This document shows positions 6,851 to 14,086 of a stretch of DNA of 19,086 nucleotides, piece by piece. Below the pieces are notes generated by a model. It saw nothing but the letters and a program-made list of their open reading frames with translations. It was not told the origin of the DNA and made no database searches. The number at the start of each line of letters is the position of its first letter. The stretch's first letter is position 1. The DNA comes from Planctomycetaceae bacterium (lineage in GTDB: Bacteria; Planctomycetota; Planctomycetia; Pirellulales; Pirellulaceae), in NCBI GenBank assembly GCA_002702965.1, contig PADE01000079.1, positions 1 to 19,086 of the forward strand, written 5' to 3'. The position numbers and the translations under genes are program-made.

Positions 6851-7054
6851 TCAAATGTGCTGGTTGCACGTCAACGCGCAGGAGGAATCGTCGACGGTCC
6901 CCTCGGCCAGCGGATAACCCTCGTGCGGACACCGATTGTCGACAGCGAATATCTCATCCCCCACTCGGAACAATGCGACTTGAATGGGAGACTGATGAAA
7001 AACGACGGGACCGCCAGAAAGAGCGTCCAGCGTGGTTGCGCGATTCCAGGACAT
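6851..7054 (-). pseudogene. Truncated Rieske gene, paralogue of 4373..5977
   Basis: The remaining frame encodes 67 aa that align without gaps to the first 67 residues of the complete Rieske protein, with about 33 identities in the first 66 positions. These include NRCPHEGYPLAEG and the second ligand pair TCNxH. The frame then stops after CNQHI, where the full protein continues CNWHNWKF, so the end of the Rieske fold and all of the helical domain are missing. The break coincides with the switch to AT-rich sequence. All four ligand residues are formally present, but a domain cut here is unlikely to fold. ATG 7054 matches the paralogue start; AGGCGGA lies about 9 bp upstream. It lies 100 bp downstream of the EF-hand gene on the same strand. 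Confidence 0.8.
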
Positions 7055-7154
7055 GTACTTGGTCCGCCTGTCGAGGATGTCCTGACCAAAGGGGTACGAC
7101 CAATCAATGTGCACCCGCGATGACCCACCACAACAAAAGTTCGATACCGAAATC

Positions 7155-7949
7155 TCAATGTCCGCCGCCGGCGGGCAGATGCGTTTCCCAAATCAATGGG
7201 ATCAGATCGGCGCGCTGTGGCGTTTGCATGGCCACAACCGCTGCTCGCGTGAGCTCTTCCCGATCCACGTACCCGTCGCGATCGAAGTCGATCGCCTCCA
7301 GATCGATGCCGCGCCGCGCCGCGGTGTCGATCTGGCGACGTTCTGGTTTGCTGAGTCGGTCGTCGCCATCGACGTCATAGTGAAGCAACATCGGTGTGAC
7401 GAAAAACCCTTCGGCCGGTTCGACACCCGCCTCGGCGGGTCCACCACTGGGCAGCAACTCCCCTTCCAATGCGAGTACCACCGGCGCGAGCTTCCCGTTG
7501 GAGCGCGTCACGCTGAGAACCAGCGGCGTGCCGCCCGCGCTGGCGTACTTTTCCGGCGTCAGCAACCGGTTCCCAAAACCACCCGGACGGGGCTCTGACA
7601 CAGTCACGGTAACCAGGTGACGGCCCACGGCGGCGCCGTCACGAAACCCGTTGTCGGCCAGGGTCCGCAGCGTAAAATGCCCCCGCTCATCGGTCACGCC
7701 AGTAGCCCCCCGCACGCCCGAGCGTCCGGAATGCGTGTCGACGGTCGCACCGGGCAATGGGCTTCCATTCAATAATACGATGCCCCGGACCGGTTCCAAG
7801 GCGGGTCGCCAGAAGGTCGCGGGCGTCAACCAGCCGTAGCTCCACGCGAATCCCAGTAACAGCAGCAGCGCGGATGCCGGAACCATGGTGCGGGCGACGC
7901 GGACGAAGCCAAAGTGGTGTTGCTGCACGGCTCGCTCACTTAACGACAC
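7155..7949 (-). CDS. Membrane-anchored protein with carboxypeptidase-regulatory-like domain and two EF-hand loops
   Basis: The 264-aa protein has a basic N-terminus and one hydrophobic segment (about residues 22-41, MVPASALLLLLGFAWSYGW), likely an uncleaved anchor or signal. Residues about 52-160 match the beta-sandwich carboxypeptidase-regulatory-like layout seen in planctomycete proteins (VRGIVLLNGSPLPGATVDT, then GVTDERGHFTL). Two canonical 12-residue calcium-binding loops follow: DVDGDDRLSKPE (192-203) and DFDRDGYVDREE (221-232). The role is probably structural or calcium-responsive at the cell envelope; no enzyme motif is visible. It starts at GTG 7949; an ATG at 7886 would remove the basic residues before the helix, and neither has a clear ribosome site. 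It sits 50 bp downstream of a DUF1501 gene and is probably co-transcribed with it. Confidence 0.8.
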   Translation of the reverse strand: MSLSERAVQQHHFGFVRVARTMVPASALLLLLGFAWSYGWLTPATFWRPALEPVRGIVLLNGSPLPGATVDTHSGRSGVRGATGVTDERGHFTLRTLADNGFRDGAAVGRHLVTVTVSEPRPGGFGNRLLTPEKYASAGGTPLVLSVTRSNGKLAPVVLALEGELLPSGGPAEAGVEPAEGFFVTPMLLHYDVDGDDRLSKPERRQIDTAARRGIDLEAIDFDRDGYVDREELTRAAVVAMQTPQRADLIPLIWETHLPAGGGH

Positions 7950-7999
7950 GGACCGTTCGAGAGATGAGCAGGGCTACCGTCGCCGGGACACGCGGCCGC

Positions 8000-9337
8000 C
8001 TACAGCAACTCGCTGATCACCTCTCCATCGTCGAGCAACCGTAGCGGCCGACCGGCATGATCGAGGAAGGTCATTCGCGGGTCAATCCCCAGGTGACGGT
8101 ACATGGTCGCGAGCACGTCGTACGGGCTCAGCGGGCGATCTTTGGGAACCTCTCCCTTAGAAGTCGATGATCCGATTACCTGCCCGACTCGCAATCCGCC
8201 ACCGGACAACAGCACACTCATCACCGGGCCCCAGTGATCGCGACCACTACTCTTGTTGATCTTGGGCGTGCGCCCAAATTCACCCCACACGATGAGCAGT
8301 ACTTTCTTGTCCAACCCGCGGCTGTACAGTTCTTCGACCAACGCGGAAATTGCCGAGTCCATTCGTGGGCCCGCGCTCCGCATCCCACCGGCAACGTTGC
8401 TGTGCATATCGAAAGAATACGAATGCGGGTCGAAATTCACAGTGACAAACGGGACCCCGGCCTCGACCAGTCGCCGCGCCAGCAGACAGCTCTGCCCCCA
8501 CCGGTGCATCCCGTAATGCTGTCGCGTTCGTTCCTGCTCACGCGACAGGTCGAAGGCCTCGCGAGCTCGCGGTCCGCTGACCACCTCGAACGCCGACCGC
8601 GTGAAGTGATCGATCGATTCGGCCGCGCGGTTCGACGTAAACTCACGTTGCACTTTGTCGACTTCGTCTAGCAAGGACTTGCGGTCCCGCAGACGATCCG
8701 AGGTCAAGCCGTCAACCAATTGCAGATTGGGGACGCGGAACTTGTCTCCAGCCGGATCGTCATGGACGTAGAACGGATCAAACGCACCGCCCAGGTAGTG
8801 CGATTTGAAGTTGGGCACAAACACCAAATTCGCTGTTTGCGGAAACCCGAGATGGACGTACGGGGGCATACTCCCCTGCCCTGCGCGGATCTTCGCCACG
8901 TACGATCCCGTCGCAGGCTGGTTCTTTTTCGCTTTGCCCGTGGTACAGATATACATCCCCGTATCGTGGCTGCTGCTGCCAACTTCGACACTCCTTAACA
9001 GCGCGACCCGATCGAGGATGGTGGCGTGTCGCGGAAGCAACTCACAGATCTGCGTACCGGGCAGCCCGGTCGAAATAGGCTGAAACGGCCCCCGGTATTC
9101 GGCAGGAGCCTGGGGTTTGGGATCGTACGTTTCAAAGTGCGTCGGACCACCTCCCAACCACACCTGAATGACGGCCGTATCGGGCAGCGGCTGCCCGAGC
9201 GCGGCCGACTGCCCGCGGCGCGCAAGAAGAGTCGGTAGAGAAAATCCGGCCATCCCGGCCGATACCGTGGTGGTCAGAAAAGAGCGGCGCTGAATCGCGC
9301 GGTGAGTGAACCGACGGGGGATGCGGTGCTGCGTCAT
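8000..9337 (-). CDS. DUF1501 family protein with Tat signal
   Basis: The 445-aa protein has a twin-arginine leader (QRRSFLTTTVSAGMAG, Arg17-Arg18), so export in folded form is expected. The DUF1501 hallmarks are present: LGGGPTHFETYDPKP (about 61-75), and near the C-terminus GEFGRTPKINKSSGRDHW (about 352-369), where Glu, Arg, Asp and His are conserved. DUF1501 belongs to the alkaline-phosphatase/sulfatase-like superfamily and is greatly expanded in planctomycetes, usually beside DUF1549/DUF1553 proteins; its activity is unproven. No DUF1549 partner is present here; the downstream neighbour is the EF-hand protein. ATG 9337 has GGAG 7 bp upstream and is preferred over GTG 9352. A 19-bp tandem duplication lies just upstream. 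Confidence 0.92.
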   Translation of the reverse strand: MTQHRIPRRFTHRAIQRRSFLTTTVSAGMAGFSLPTLLARRGQSAALGQPLPDTAVIQVWLGGGPTHFETYDPKPQAPAEYRGPFQPISTGLPGTQICELLPRHATILDRVALLRSVEVGSSSHDTGMYICTTGKAKKNQPATGSYVAKIRAGQGSMPPYVHLGFPQTANLVFVPNFKSHYLGGAFDPFYVHDDPAGDKFRVPNLQLVDGLTSDRLRDRKSLLDEVDKVQREFTSNRAAESIDHFTRSAFEVVSGPRAREAFDLSREQERTRQHYGMHRWGQSCLLARRLVEAGVPFVTVNFDPHSYSFDMHSNVAGGMRSAGPRMDSAISALVEELYSRGLDKKVLLIVWGEFGRTPKINKSSGRDHWGPVMSVLLSGGGLRVGQVIGSSTSKGEVPKDRPLSPYDVLATMYRHLGIDPRMTFLDHAGRPLRLLDDGEVISELL

Positions 9338-9614
9338 GGCTTTTCTCCACACCGTGTTTCAAGGACCTACGGTAGTTTCAAGGACCTACGGTAGGTCACC
9401 ACCCGCGACAGGTGAGACGTGAGGCCCTAGAATCGCCGAGCTTGATCCGATCGGCCCGGCCAGCGGCAACACACACCGTTCTCGATGGAGCCATTTCGAT
9501 CGATGCGCACCGCCTGCAATACTATCGCAAGAAGCGCCGCGTCACGCCAGTCAAAATGGCGATTCTGGGCAGTGAAATGCCCCGATTCACTCCCCTTGCC
9601 AGGACCCCCCCAGC
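9338..9614. other. Divergent promoter region with tandem duplication
   Basis: This 277-bp region separates the divergent DUF1501 and enolase-superfamily genes and should carry both promoters. The only clear structure is the 19-bp duplication at 9356-9393. I see no convincing -35/-10 pair and no RNA gene. Confidence 0.45.
9356..9393. repeat. 19-bp perfect tandem duplication upstream of DUF1501
   Basis: GTTTCAAGGACCTACGGTA occurs twice without a gap (9356-9374 and 9375-9393). The second copy runs into GGTC, creating a near-palindrome ACCTAC-G-GTAGGT. It begins about 19 bp upstream of the DUF1501 start codon, so it would lie in the 5' leader or promoter. It may be a replication-slippage duplication or a doubled operator. 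Confidence 0.95.
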
Positions 9615-10784
9615 ATGACTCGCATTTCTCACATTACCGCGACCGCCTACTCCTGTCCGTTTGACAAACAACACCAACTGGCGTTTGGATTGGGATCGAA
9701 CGTCAAGCGCGACGTCGTACTCGTCCGCGTGACCAGCGAAGAGGGCCTGGTGGGGTACGGCGAATCTCACCACGGACAGCACCCGACCGCGATGGCGGAG
9801 ATCATCGAGCGCGGACTGGCTCCGTTACTCATCGACTGCGACCCGCTCGACAACGAAGGGATTTGGGAACGGATCAACCGTCAGCAGCTTGTCACCCATG
9901 GGTTGGGAGCCGCCAGCATGATGGCCCTATCGGGCATCGACATGGCGCTGTGGGATCTCAAGGGCAAGCTACTAGACCAGCCGATTTATCGCCTGTTGGG
10001 TGGCACGCGCAAGAAAACTCGCGCCTACGCGGGCGGCCTAGCGCTGGGGTTCTTGCCCCCCGACACACTACAGGCCGAAGTCGCCGATCTGCTGCAACAG
10101 GGATACACCGCGATCAAGATGCGTGTCGGTGACACCCCCGCCCGCGATGCGATGCGCGTCGGCCATATCCGCCAGACGTTTGGCGACGATCTCGACATCG
10201 CGGTCGATGCGGCGACGCGCTACAGCCTCGGCGACATTCCCGAAGTCATTCGCTACTGCGAGGACAACCGCGTGTATTGGTTGGAAGAGCCCTTTACCCC
10301 AGATAACCTCGAGGCCTATGCGGAATTGCGCAAACGAACCGCGATCCCAATTGCCGCCGGTGAAAACCACTATGGGCGGTACGCCTTTCGATCGCTGTTT
10401 GAAGCGCGAGCCATTTCCATCTGTCAGGCGGATTTGTCGAAATCGGGTGGGTTCACCGAACTAAAAAAGATCGCCGACATGGCGTCCGCGTTTCATATTG
10501 CGATGGCCCCCCATACGAGCCACAGCGTGCTGAGCGCCGCGGGCAACGCGCATCTGCTCGCGGCGATCCCCCACGGGATCCTGTTTGAAGCCGATGTCGC
10601 CAAAGTGAATCCATTTCGCACCGAGCTGGCCCAACCGCCGTTCGGCGTCGTCGACGGACACATCGAACCCCCCCATGGGCCCGGTCTGGGAATCCAGATC
10701 GACGAGACAATGCTGGAGCGTTACCCGGCGATTGCCGGTCCCTGTTATCTGCCCATCGAGCGGTCGGCAGGTCCCACGGGATAA
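9615..10784 (+). CDS. Mandelate racemase/muconate lactonizing enzyme-type (enolase superfamily) protein
   Basis: The 389-aa protein has the full enolase-superfamily fold: an N-terminal capping domain (about 1-125) and a barrel. Metal ligands appear as Asp198 (AVDAAT), Glu224 (WLEEPF) and Glu250 (AAGENHYG). A general-base motif KMR is at 168-170, and an Asp273/His300 pair (QADLSKSGG and MAPHTSHS) has the spacing of the Asp-His dyad of the mandelate racemase subgroup. Members abstract the proton alpha to a carboxylate and are often acid-sugar dehydratases or racemases. The exact substrate cannot be read; the KxR in place of KxK may help subgrouping. It is cytosolic, with no signal peptide. ATG 9615 has AGGA about 10 bp upstream. 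It fits a sugar-acid catabolic role together with the oxidoreductase and isomerase in the window. Confidence 0.93.
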   Translation: MTRISHITATAYSCPFDKQHQLAFGLGSNVKRDVVLVRVTSEEGLVGYGESHHGQHPTAMAEIIERGLAPLLIDCDPLDNEGIWERINRQQLVTHGLGAASMMALSGIDMALWDLKGKLLDQPIYRLLGGTRKKTRAYAGGLALGFLPPDTLQAEVADLLQQGYTAIKMRVGDTPARDAMRVGHIRQTFGDDLDIAVDAATRYSLGDIPEVIRYCEDNRVYWLEEPFTPDNLEAYAELRKRTAIPIAAGENHYGRYAFRSLFEARAISICQADLSKSGGFTELKKIADMASAFHIAMAPHTSHSVLSAAGNAHLLAAIPHGILFEADVAKVNPFRTELAQPPFGVVDGHIEPPHGPGLGIQIDETMLERYPAIAGPCYLPIERSAGPTG

Positions 10785-10799
10785 CCGTTTTGGTCATTT

Positions 10800-10819
10800 C
10801 CGTTCGGCCCACCGAACGG
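10800..10819 (+). terminator. Strong hairpin after the enolase-superfamily gene
   Basis: A perfect 8-bp inverted repeat CCGTTCGG / CCGAACGG with a CCCA loop begins 16 bp after the stop codon. With one bulged base the stem extends by TTT/AAA outside. No T run follows on the plus strand, so it would be a non-canonical terminator or an mRNA-end stabiliser. Confidence 0.45.
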
Positions 10820-10868
10820 GAAACCCGGCTGCCAACCCCACAGCGACCTGATACGTCGACCGCATCGG

Positions 10869-10894
10869 CAGACGGCCCGCCCGACCGTCTGTTT
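10869..10894 (+). terminator. Second hairpin with short T run
   Basis: CAGACGG (10869-10875) pairs with CCGTCTG (10885-10891) across a 9-nt loop and is followed by TTT. It lies in the 263-bp gap between the enolase-superfamily gene and the FAD-protein gene. It could terminate read-through, but the T run is short. Confidence 0.35.
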
Positions 10895-11047
10895 CGATCG
10901 GTTACTGAGCCACCGAGTGAAGGCTTGTTCTCCGTCGAACGGGTGCCCAAAATAGGTCCTGTTGTGGGCTCGCCGTGGAGCGCCGTTGGCGCCTGGAAAC
11001 CCTCGCTGTCGCGACATTTCTGACACCCCATCGTTCCCGGAATCGGC

Positions 11048-12436
11048 GTGCCATACGACACCATCATCATCGGCGCCGGGCTGTCCGGATTGGCCGCCGG
11101 AATCCGACTCGCCCACTTCGACCAATCGGTTTGCATTCTGGAGCGGCATTACACGATTGGTGGCTTGAATTCCTTCTATCGATTGCGCAGCCGCAACCAC
11201 GACGTGGGACTTCATGCGGTGACCAATTACGCCTCCGCCGGTTCCAAGACCGGACCTCTCAGTAAATTGCTTCGCCAGCTGCGGTTGAGTTGGGACGATT
11301 TTTCGCTCTGCCCACAGATCGAATCGAGCGTTGTATTCCCCGGGTACCGGCTGCGATTCAACAACCAATTCGATTTCTTCCGCCAACAGGTCCACAACGA
11401 GTTCCCCGCGGAAAAAGACCGATTTGAAAAACTCCTGACGATGATTGCCGGACACAACGAATTACACCTCACCAGCCAAACTGCTTCGGCGCGCCAGATC
11501 CTCGCCGATGTCATAGCGGACCCCGTCTTGGTGGATATGCTGTTTTGCCCTCTGATGTTCTACGGAAGTCCGACCAAGAACGATATGGATTTCAGCCAGT
11601 TCGTGATCATGTTCAAGGCGATCTTCGAACAGGGATTCGGGCGTCCCATGAAGGGGATCCGACCGTTGTTGAAAACGCTCGTCAACCGCTATCGAAAGCT
11701 GGGGGGCGAACTGAAACTGCGCAGCGGAGTCCAGAAAATACTCACCCGTGGAGATCGTGCCTGCGGCGTCGTCCTCGACAACGCCGAGGTTCTCGAGGCC
11801 CACAACGTGCTCTCATCGGCAGGATCACTCGAAACGCAGCGGCTGTGCGACGACGACTCCCGTGCAACCGATCCGCCAATCACCCCGGGAGAGATTTCCT
11901 TCGTCGAAACGATCTTCTCGCTGGACCGGTTACCGGCCGACCTGGGTCACAGCCAAACTGTGGTTTTCTTCAACGGCGCCGACCGGTTTGACTACCGACC
12001 GCCGGCGGCAGCCTGCGATACGCGAAGCGGGATCATCTGCTCACCCAACAACTTCGTTTATCCGTCCGATCACGTCGAGGAAGGTCGCATCCGGATTACG
12101 GCGCTGGCGAACCCTAGGTTTTGGTTCGAGCAGTCGCCATCGCAATACGAATCGGAGAAGGCCCACTGGCGGGAACAAATCCTCGCTGCGGCGCTACCTC
12201 ACATGCCCGATTTCCGACCCCACATTCTCGACTGTGATATGTTCACGCCGAAGACCATCACCAAGTTCACGGGCCACGTCAACGGCGCCGTCTACGGATC
12301 TCCAGATAAGATCCGTGACGGCCGCACCCACTTGAAAAACCTGTTCTTGTGCGGCACCGATCAAGGATTCGTGGGCATTGTCGGTACGTTGCTCTCGGGC
12401 ATCACGATCGCCAATCTGCACCTCTTAAAGCCGTAA
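11048..12436 (+). CDS. FAD-dependent phytoene desaturase/carotenoid isomerase-like oxidoreductase
   Basis: The 462-aa protein opens with a dinucleotide-binding motif DTIIIGAGLSGLAAGIRLA (4-22, GxGxxG), then a glutamate and GG (LERHYTIGG, 31-39). This is the amine-oxidase/phytoene-desaturase layout for FAD. The C-terminus carries the second FAD contact typical of the family, FLCGTDQGFVGIVGTLLSGI (from about 433). Relatives include phytoene desaturases, carotenoid isomerases and retinol saturases; no other carotenoid gene is in the window, so the substrate is unknown. No signal peptide is present; peripheral membrane association is usual for the family. The start is GTG 11048, with a weak GGAA upstream. 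It faces the Gfo/Idh/MocA gene tail to tail across 78 bp. Confidence 0.85.
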   Translation: MPYDTIIIGAGLSGLAAGIRLAHFDQSVCILERHYTIGGLNSFYRLRSRNHDVGLHAVTNYASAGSKTGPLSKLLRQLRLSWDDFSLCPQIESSVVFPGYRLRFNNQFDFFRQQVHNEFPAEKDRFEKLLTMIAGHNELHLTSQTASARQILADVIADPVLVDMLFCPLMFYGSPTKNDMDFSQFVIMFKAIFEQGFGRPMKGIRPLLKTLVNRYRKLGGELKLRSGVQKILTRGDRACGVVLDNAEVLEAHNVLSSAGSLETQRLCDDDSRATDPPITPGEISFVETIFSLDRLPADLGHSQTVVFFNGADRFDYRPPAAACDTRSGIICSPNNFVYPSDHVEEGRIRITALANPRFWFEQSPSQYESEKAHWREQILAAALPHMPDFRPHILDCDMFTPKTITKFTGHVNGAVYGSPDKIRDGRTHLKNLFLCGTDQGFVGIVGTLLSGITIANLHLLKP

Positions 12437-12514
12437 CCGACGCGTCCGGCGGGCAGCCCGAAACCGGCACAGCCTTTCGCGTGACGAACACGAACCGGCC
12501 GGTCGCAGCCCCAC

Positions 12515-13888
12515 TCAAACATCGTATTCGCGGTCCGCCACCAGTCCCGGCAAGGGAATCGGGTATTTTCCGTTTTCGGCCACCACCGGCGGCGGTCCGT
12601 CGAACGACAGCGAATCGAGCTGCGGTGCGAACTCGTGCTCACAATTGAGCATCTGCTCATACGTAATCAACTGGCCCGTGTGAGCAGCCATGCGCCCCAT
12701 CGAAGTTACGAGGCTGGCCTTCACCCCGCGCTCAACCTCGTGGTAAGGCTGGTCTGCACGAATCGCATCGATGAGATCGTCCCACTCGACCTGATACGGA
12801 TTCGGTTCGGGATCCGGATAGGCCCAGGCAAGATCACTCTTGTCGAACGTCTGTCCCTTGTAGATCCGACTCTTGGCGGGCACGTGGCCCGCGCTGGAGA
12901 AGATCGCCGCCCCTTTGGTACCGTGAACGTAGGTCGCAAAATCGTTGTTGCAACCCGGGATGGTGCGGCCCCCGACATGCAACTTGGTGCCGTCACCGAA
13001 GGTGTATTCGATCGAATAAGTGTCGAAATTCTGATCGATGTTGTCACCCCGGTAATGGCGGCCGCCGGACGCGATGGCTTGCACCGGCCAGTCCCCTTTG
13101 GCCCAGCAACCTTCATCGATGTTGTGGATCAGAAAGTCACTCACAGCGCCACCACTGGCCCATAGGAAACCGTGGAAATGGCGGATCTGCCACTCGAGTT
13201 CATTCGTCCCTTGCGGCCGCGGCGGAACCGCCGCCGATCCGGTGGGACCGGCCATGCGGTAAGCCCGCAAGCTGAGAATGTCTCCCAGGTCACCGTTATG
13301 GATTTTCTCGGCGAGCGCTTGGCGGGCCTTACAGTGCCGGCACATTAGACCGACGGCGACCTTCATTCCCCGTTGCTGTGATTTCTTGGCAAGCGCAAAC
13401 ATCCGTTTGCTGGTCGGCCCATCGATCGTGACCGGCTTCTCCATGAAGACGTTGAGACCCTTTTCGATGGCATACGTAAAGTGCAGCCAACGAAATGCGG
13501 GTGGGGTCGCGAAGATCACCACGTCGCCCGGGCCGAGACAGTCCATGGCCCGCTTGTACGCATCGAAACCGATGAACTTCTGATCTTCGGGGACTTCCAC
13601 CTGCTTGACGAACTGGGTCGCCAGACTGCGATGGCTGATCGCTTGGCGATCCTCGAATACATCGGCCATCGCGACCAGTTTGATGGGACCGCTGCGAACC
13701 CGCAGCGCATTGGCGGCCGCCCCCGTTCCACGCCCGCCGCAACCGACCAACGCAATGCGGATCGTATTGTCTTCACCCGCGTGGACGCGCGGAACCGACC
13801 CGCCGACCAAGGTCGAGGCCGCAACCAGGCCGCCGGTCTGTTGGAGAAAACTCCGTCGAGTCGGAATCTGTTTGGTAGGCTCGCTCAT
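12515..13888 (-). CDS. Gfo/Idh/MocA family oxidoreductase with Tat signal
   Basis: The 457-aa protein has a twin-arginine leader (RRSFLQQTGGLVAASTLVGG, 11-30). A Rossmann nucleotide-binding motif follows (IRIALVGCGGRGTGA, 43-57) and the family lysine motif FMEKPVTID (Glu150-Lys151-Pro152). The C-terminal beta-sheet substrate domain follows, with regions such as NIDEGCWAKGDWPVQ and HVGGRTIPGC. Members use NAD(P) to oxidise or reduce sugars and related alcohols; planctomycetes carry many exported copies. The substrate is unknown. Export by Tat would let it carry its nucleotide cofactor already bound. ATG 13888 has AGGTG 5 bp upstream. It is 198 bp downstream of the FGE-like gene on the same strand, so they may form one transcription unit. 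Confidence 0.92.
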   Translation of the reverse strand: MSEPTKQIPTRRSFLQQTGGLVAASTLVGGSVPRVHAGEDNTIRIALVGCGGRGTGAAANALRVRSGPIKLVAMADVFEDRQAISHRSLATQFVKQVEVPEDQKFIGFDAYKRAMDCLGPGDVVIFATPPAFRWLHFTYAIEKGLNVFMEKPVTIDGPTSKRMFALAKKSQQRGMKVAVGLMCRHCKARQALAEKIHNGDLGDILSLRAYRMAGPTGSAAVPPRPQGTNELEWQIRHFHGFLWASGGAVSDFLIHNIDEGCWAKGDWPVQAIASGGRHYRGDNIDQNFDTYSIEYTFGDGTKLHVGGRTIPGCNNDFATYVHGTKGAAIFSSAGHVPAKSRIYKGQTFDKSDLAWAYPDPEPNPYQVEWDDLIDAIRADQPYHEVERGVKASLVTSMGRMAAHTGQLITYEQMLNCEHEFAPQLDSLSFDGPPPVVAENGKYPIPLPGLVADREYDV

Positions 13889-14086
13889 GATTGCACCTTG
13901 ATTGCGTGGAGGGTTGAGATGGCCCGCTGGACTCCATGAAGTCGGTAGCAGATGAAAGGACAGCAGCCGAGCAATCGACGCGGGATCCGGAAGCTTCGGG
14001 TTCGGGTGGGAAGCTCACACTGCGACCGGTACAGCCAGCCGTTAGCATAACCCCTGGCAGCTCAGAACACAGCGCCACCGGGGTGG
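13889..14086. other. Intergenic region between FGE-like and Gfo/Idh/MocA genes
   Basis: This 198-bp same-strand gap holds no supported gene. I see no T-tailed hairpin, so read-through from the FGE-like gene into the oxidoreductase gene is possible. Confidence 0.4.

Larger units (their letters stand above)
5985..6862. other. AT-rich island of atypical composition between two Rieske paralogues
   Basis: Base composition drops sharply from GC-rich to AT-rich at about 5985 and returns at about 6862. The left edge abuts the start of the complete Rieske gene and the right edge falls inside a second Rieske gene, just after its TGCAAC codons. Inside are two small membrane-protein genes, a candidate promoter and a candidate terminator. 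I found no transposase, no terminal inverted repeat and no convincing target duplication, so the mode of entry is unknown. Confidence 0.75.

Noticed and set aside
6687..6932. 81-aa minus-strand frame spanning the Rieske fragment end and the micropeptide leader
   Set aside because: It overlaps the better supported Rieske fragment in another frame and its first part is a shadow of that gene.
10453..11455. Two long minus-strand frames across the enolase-superfamily/FAD-protein gap
   Set aside because: They are antisense to two clear genes and have no recognisable domain or start signal.
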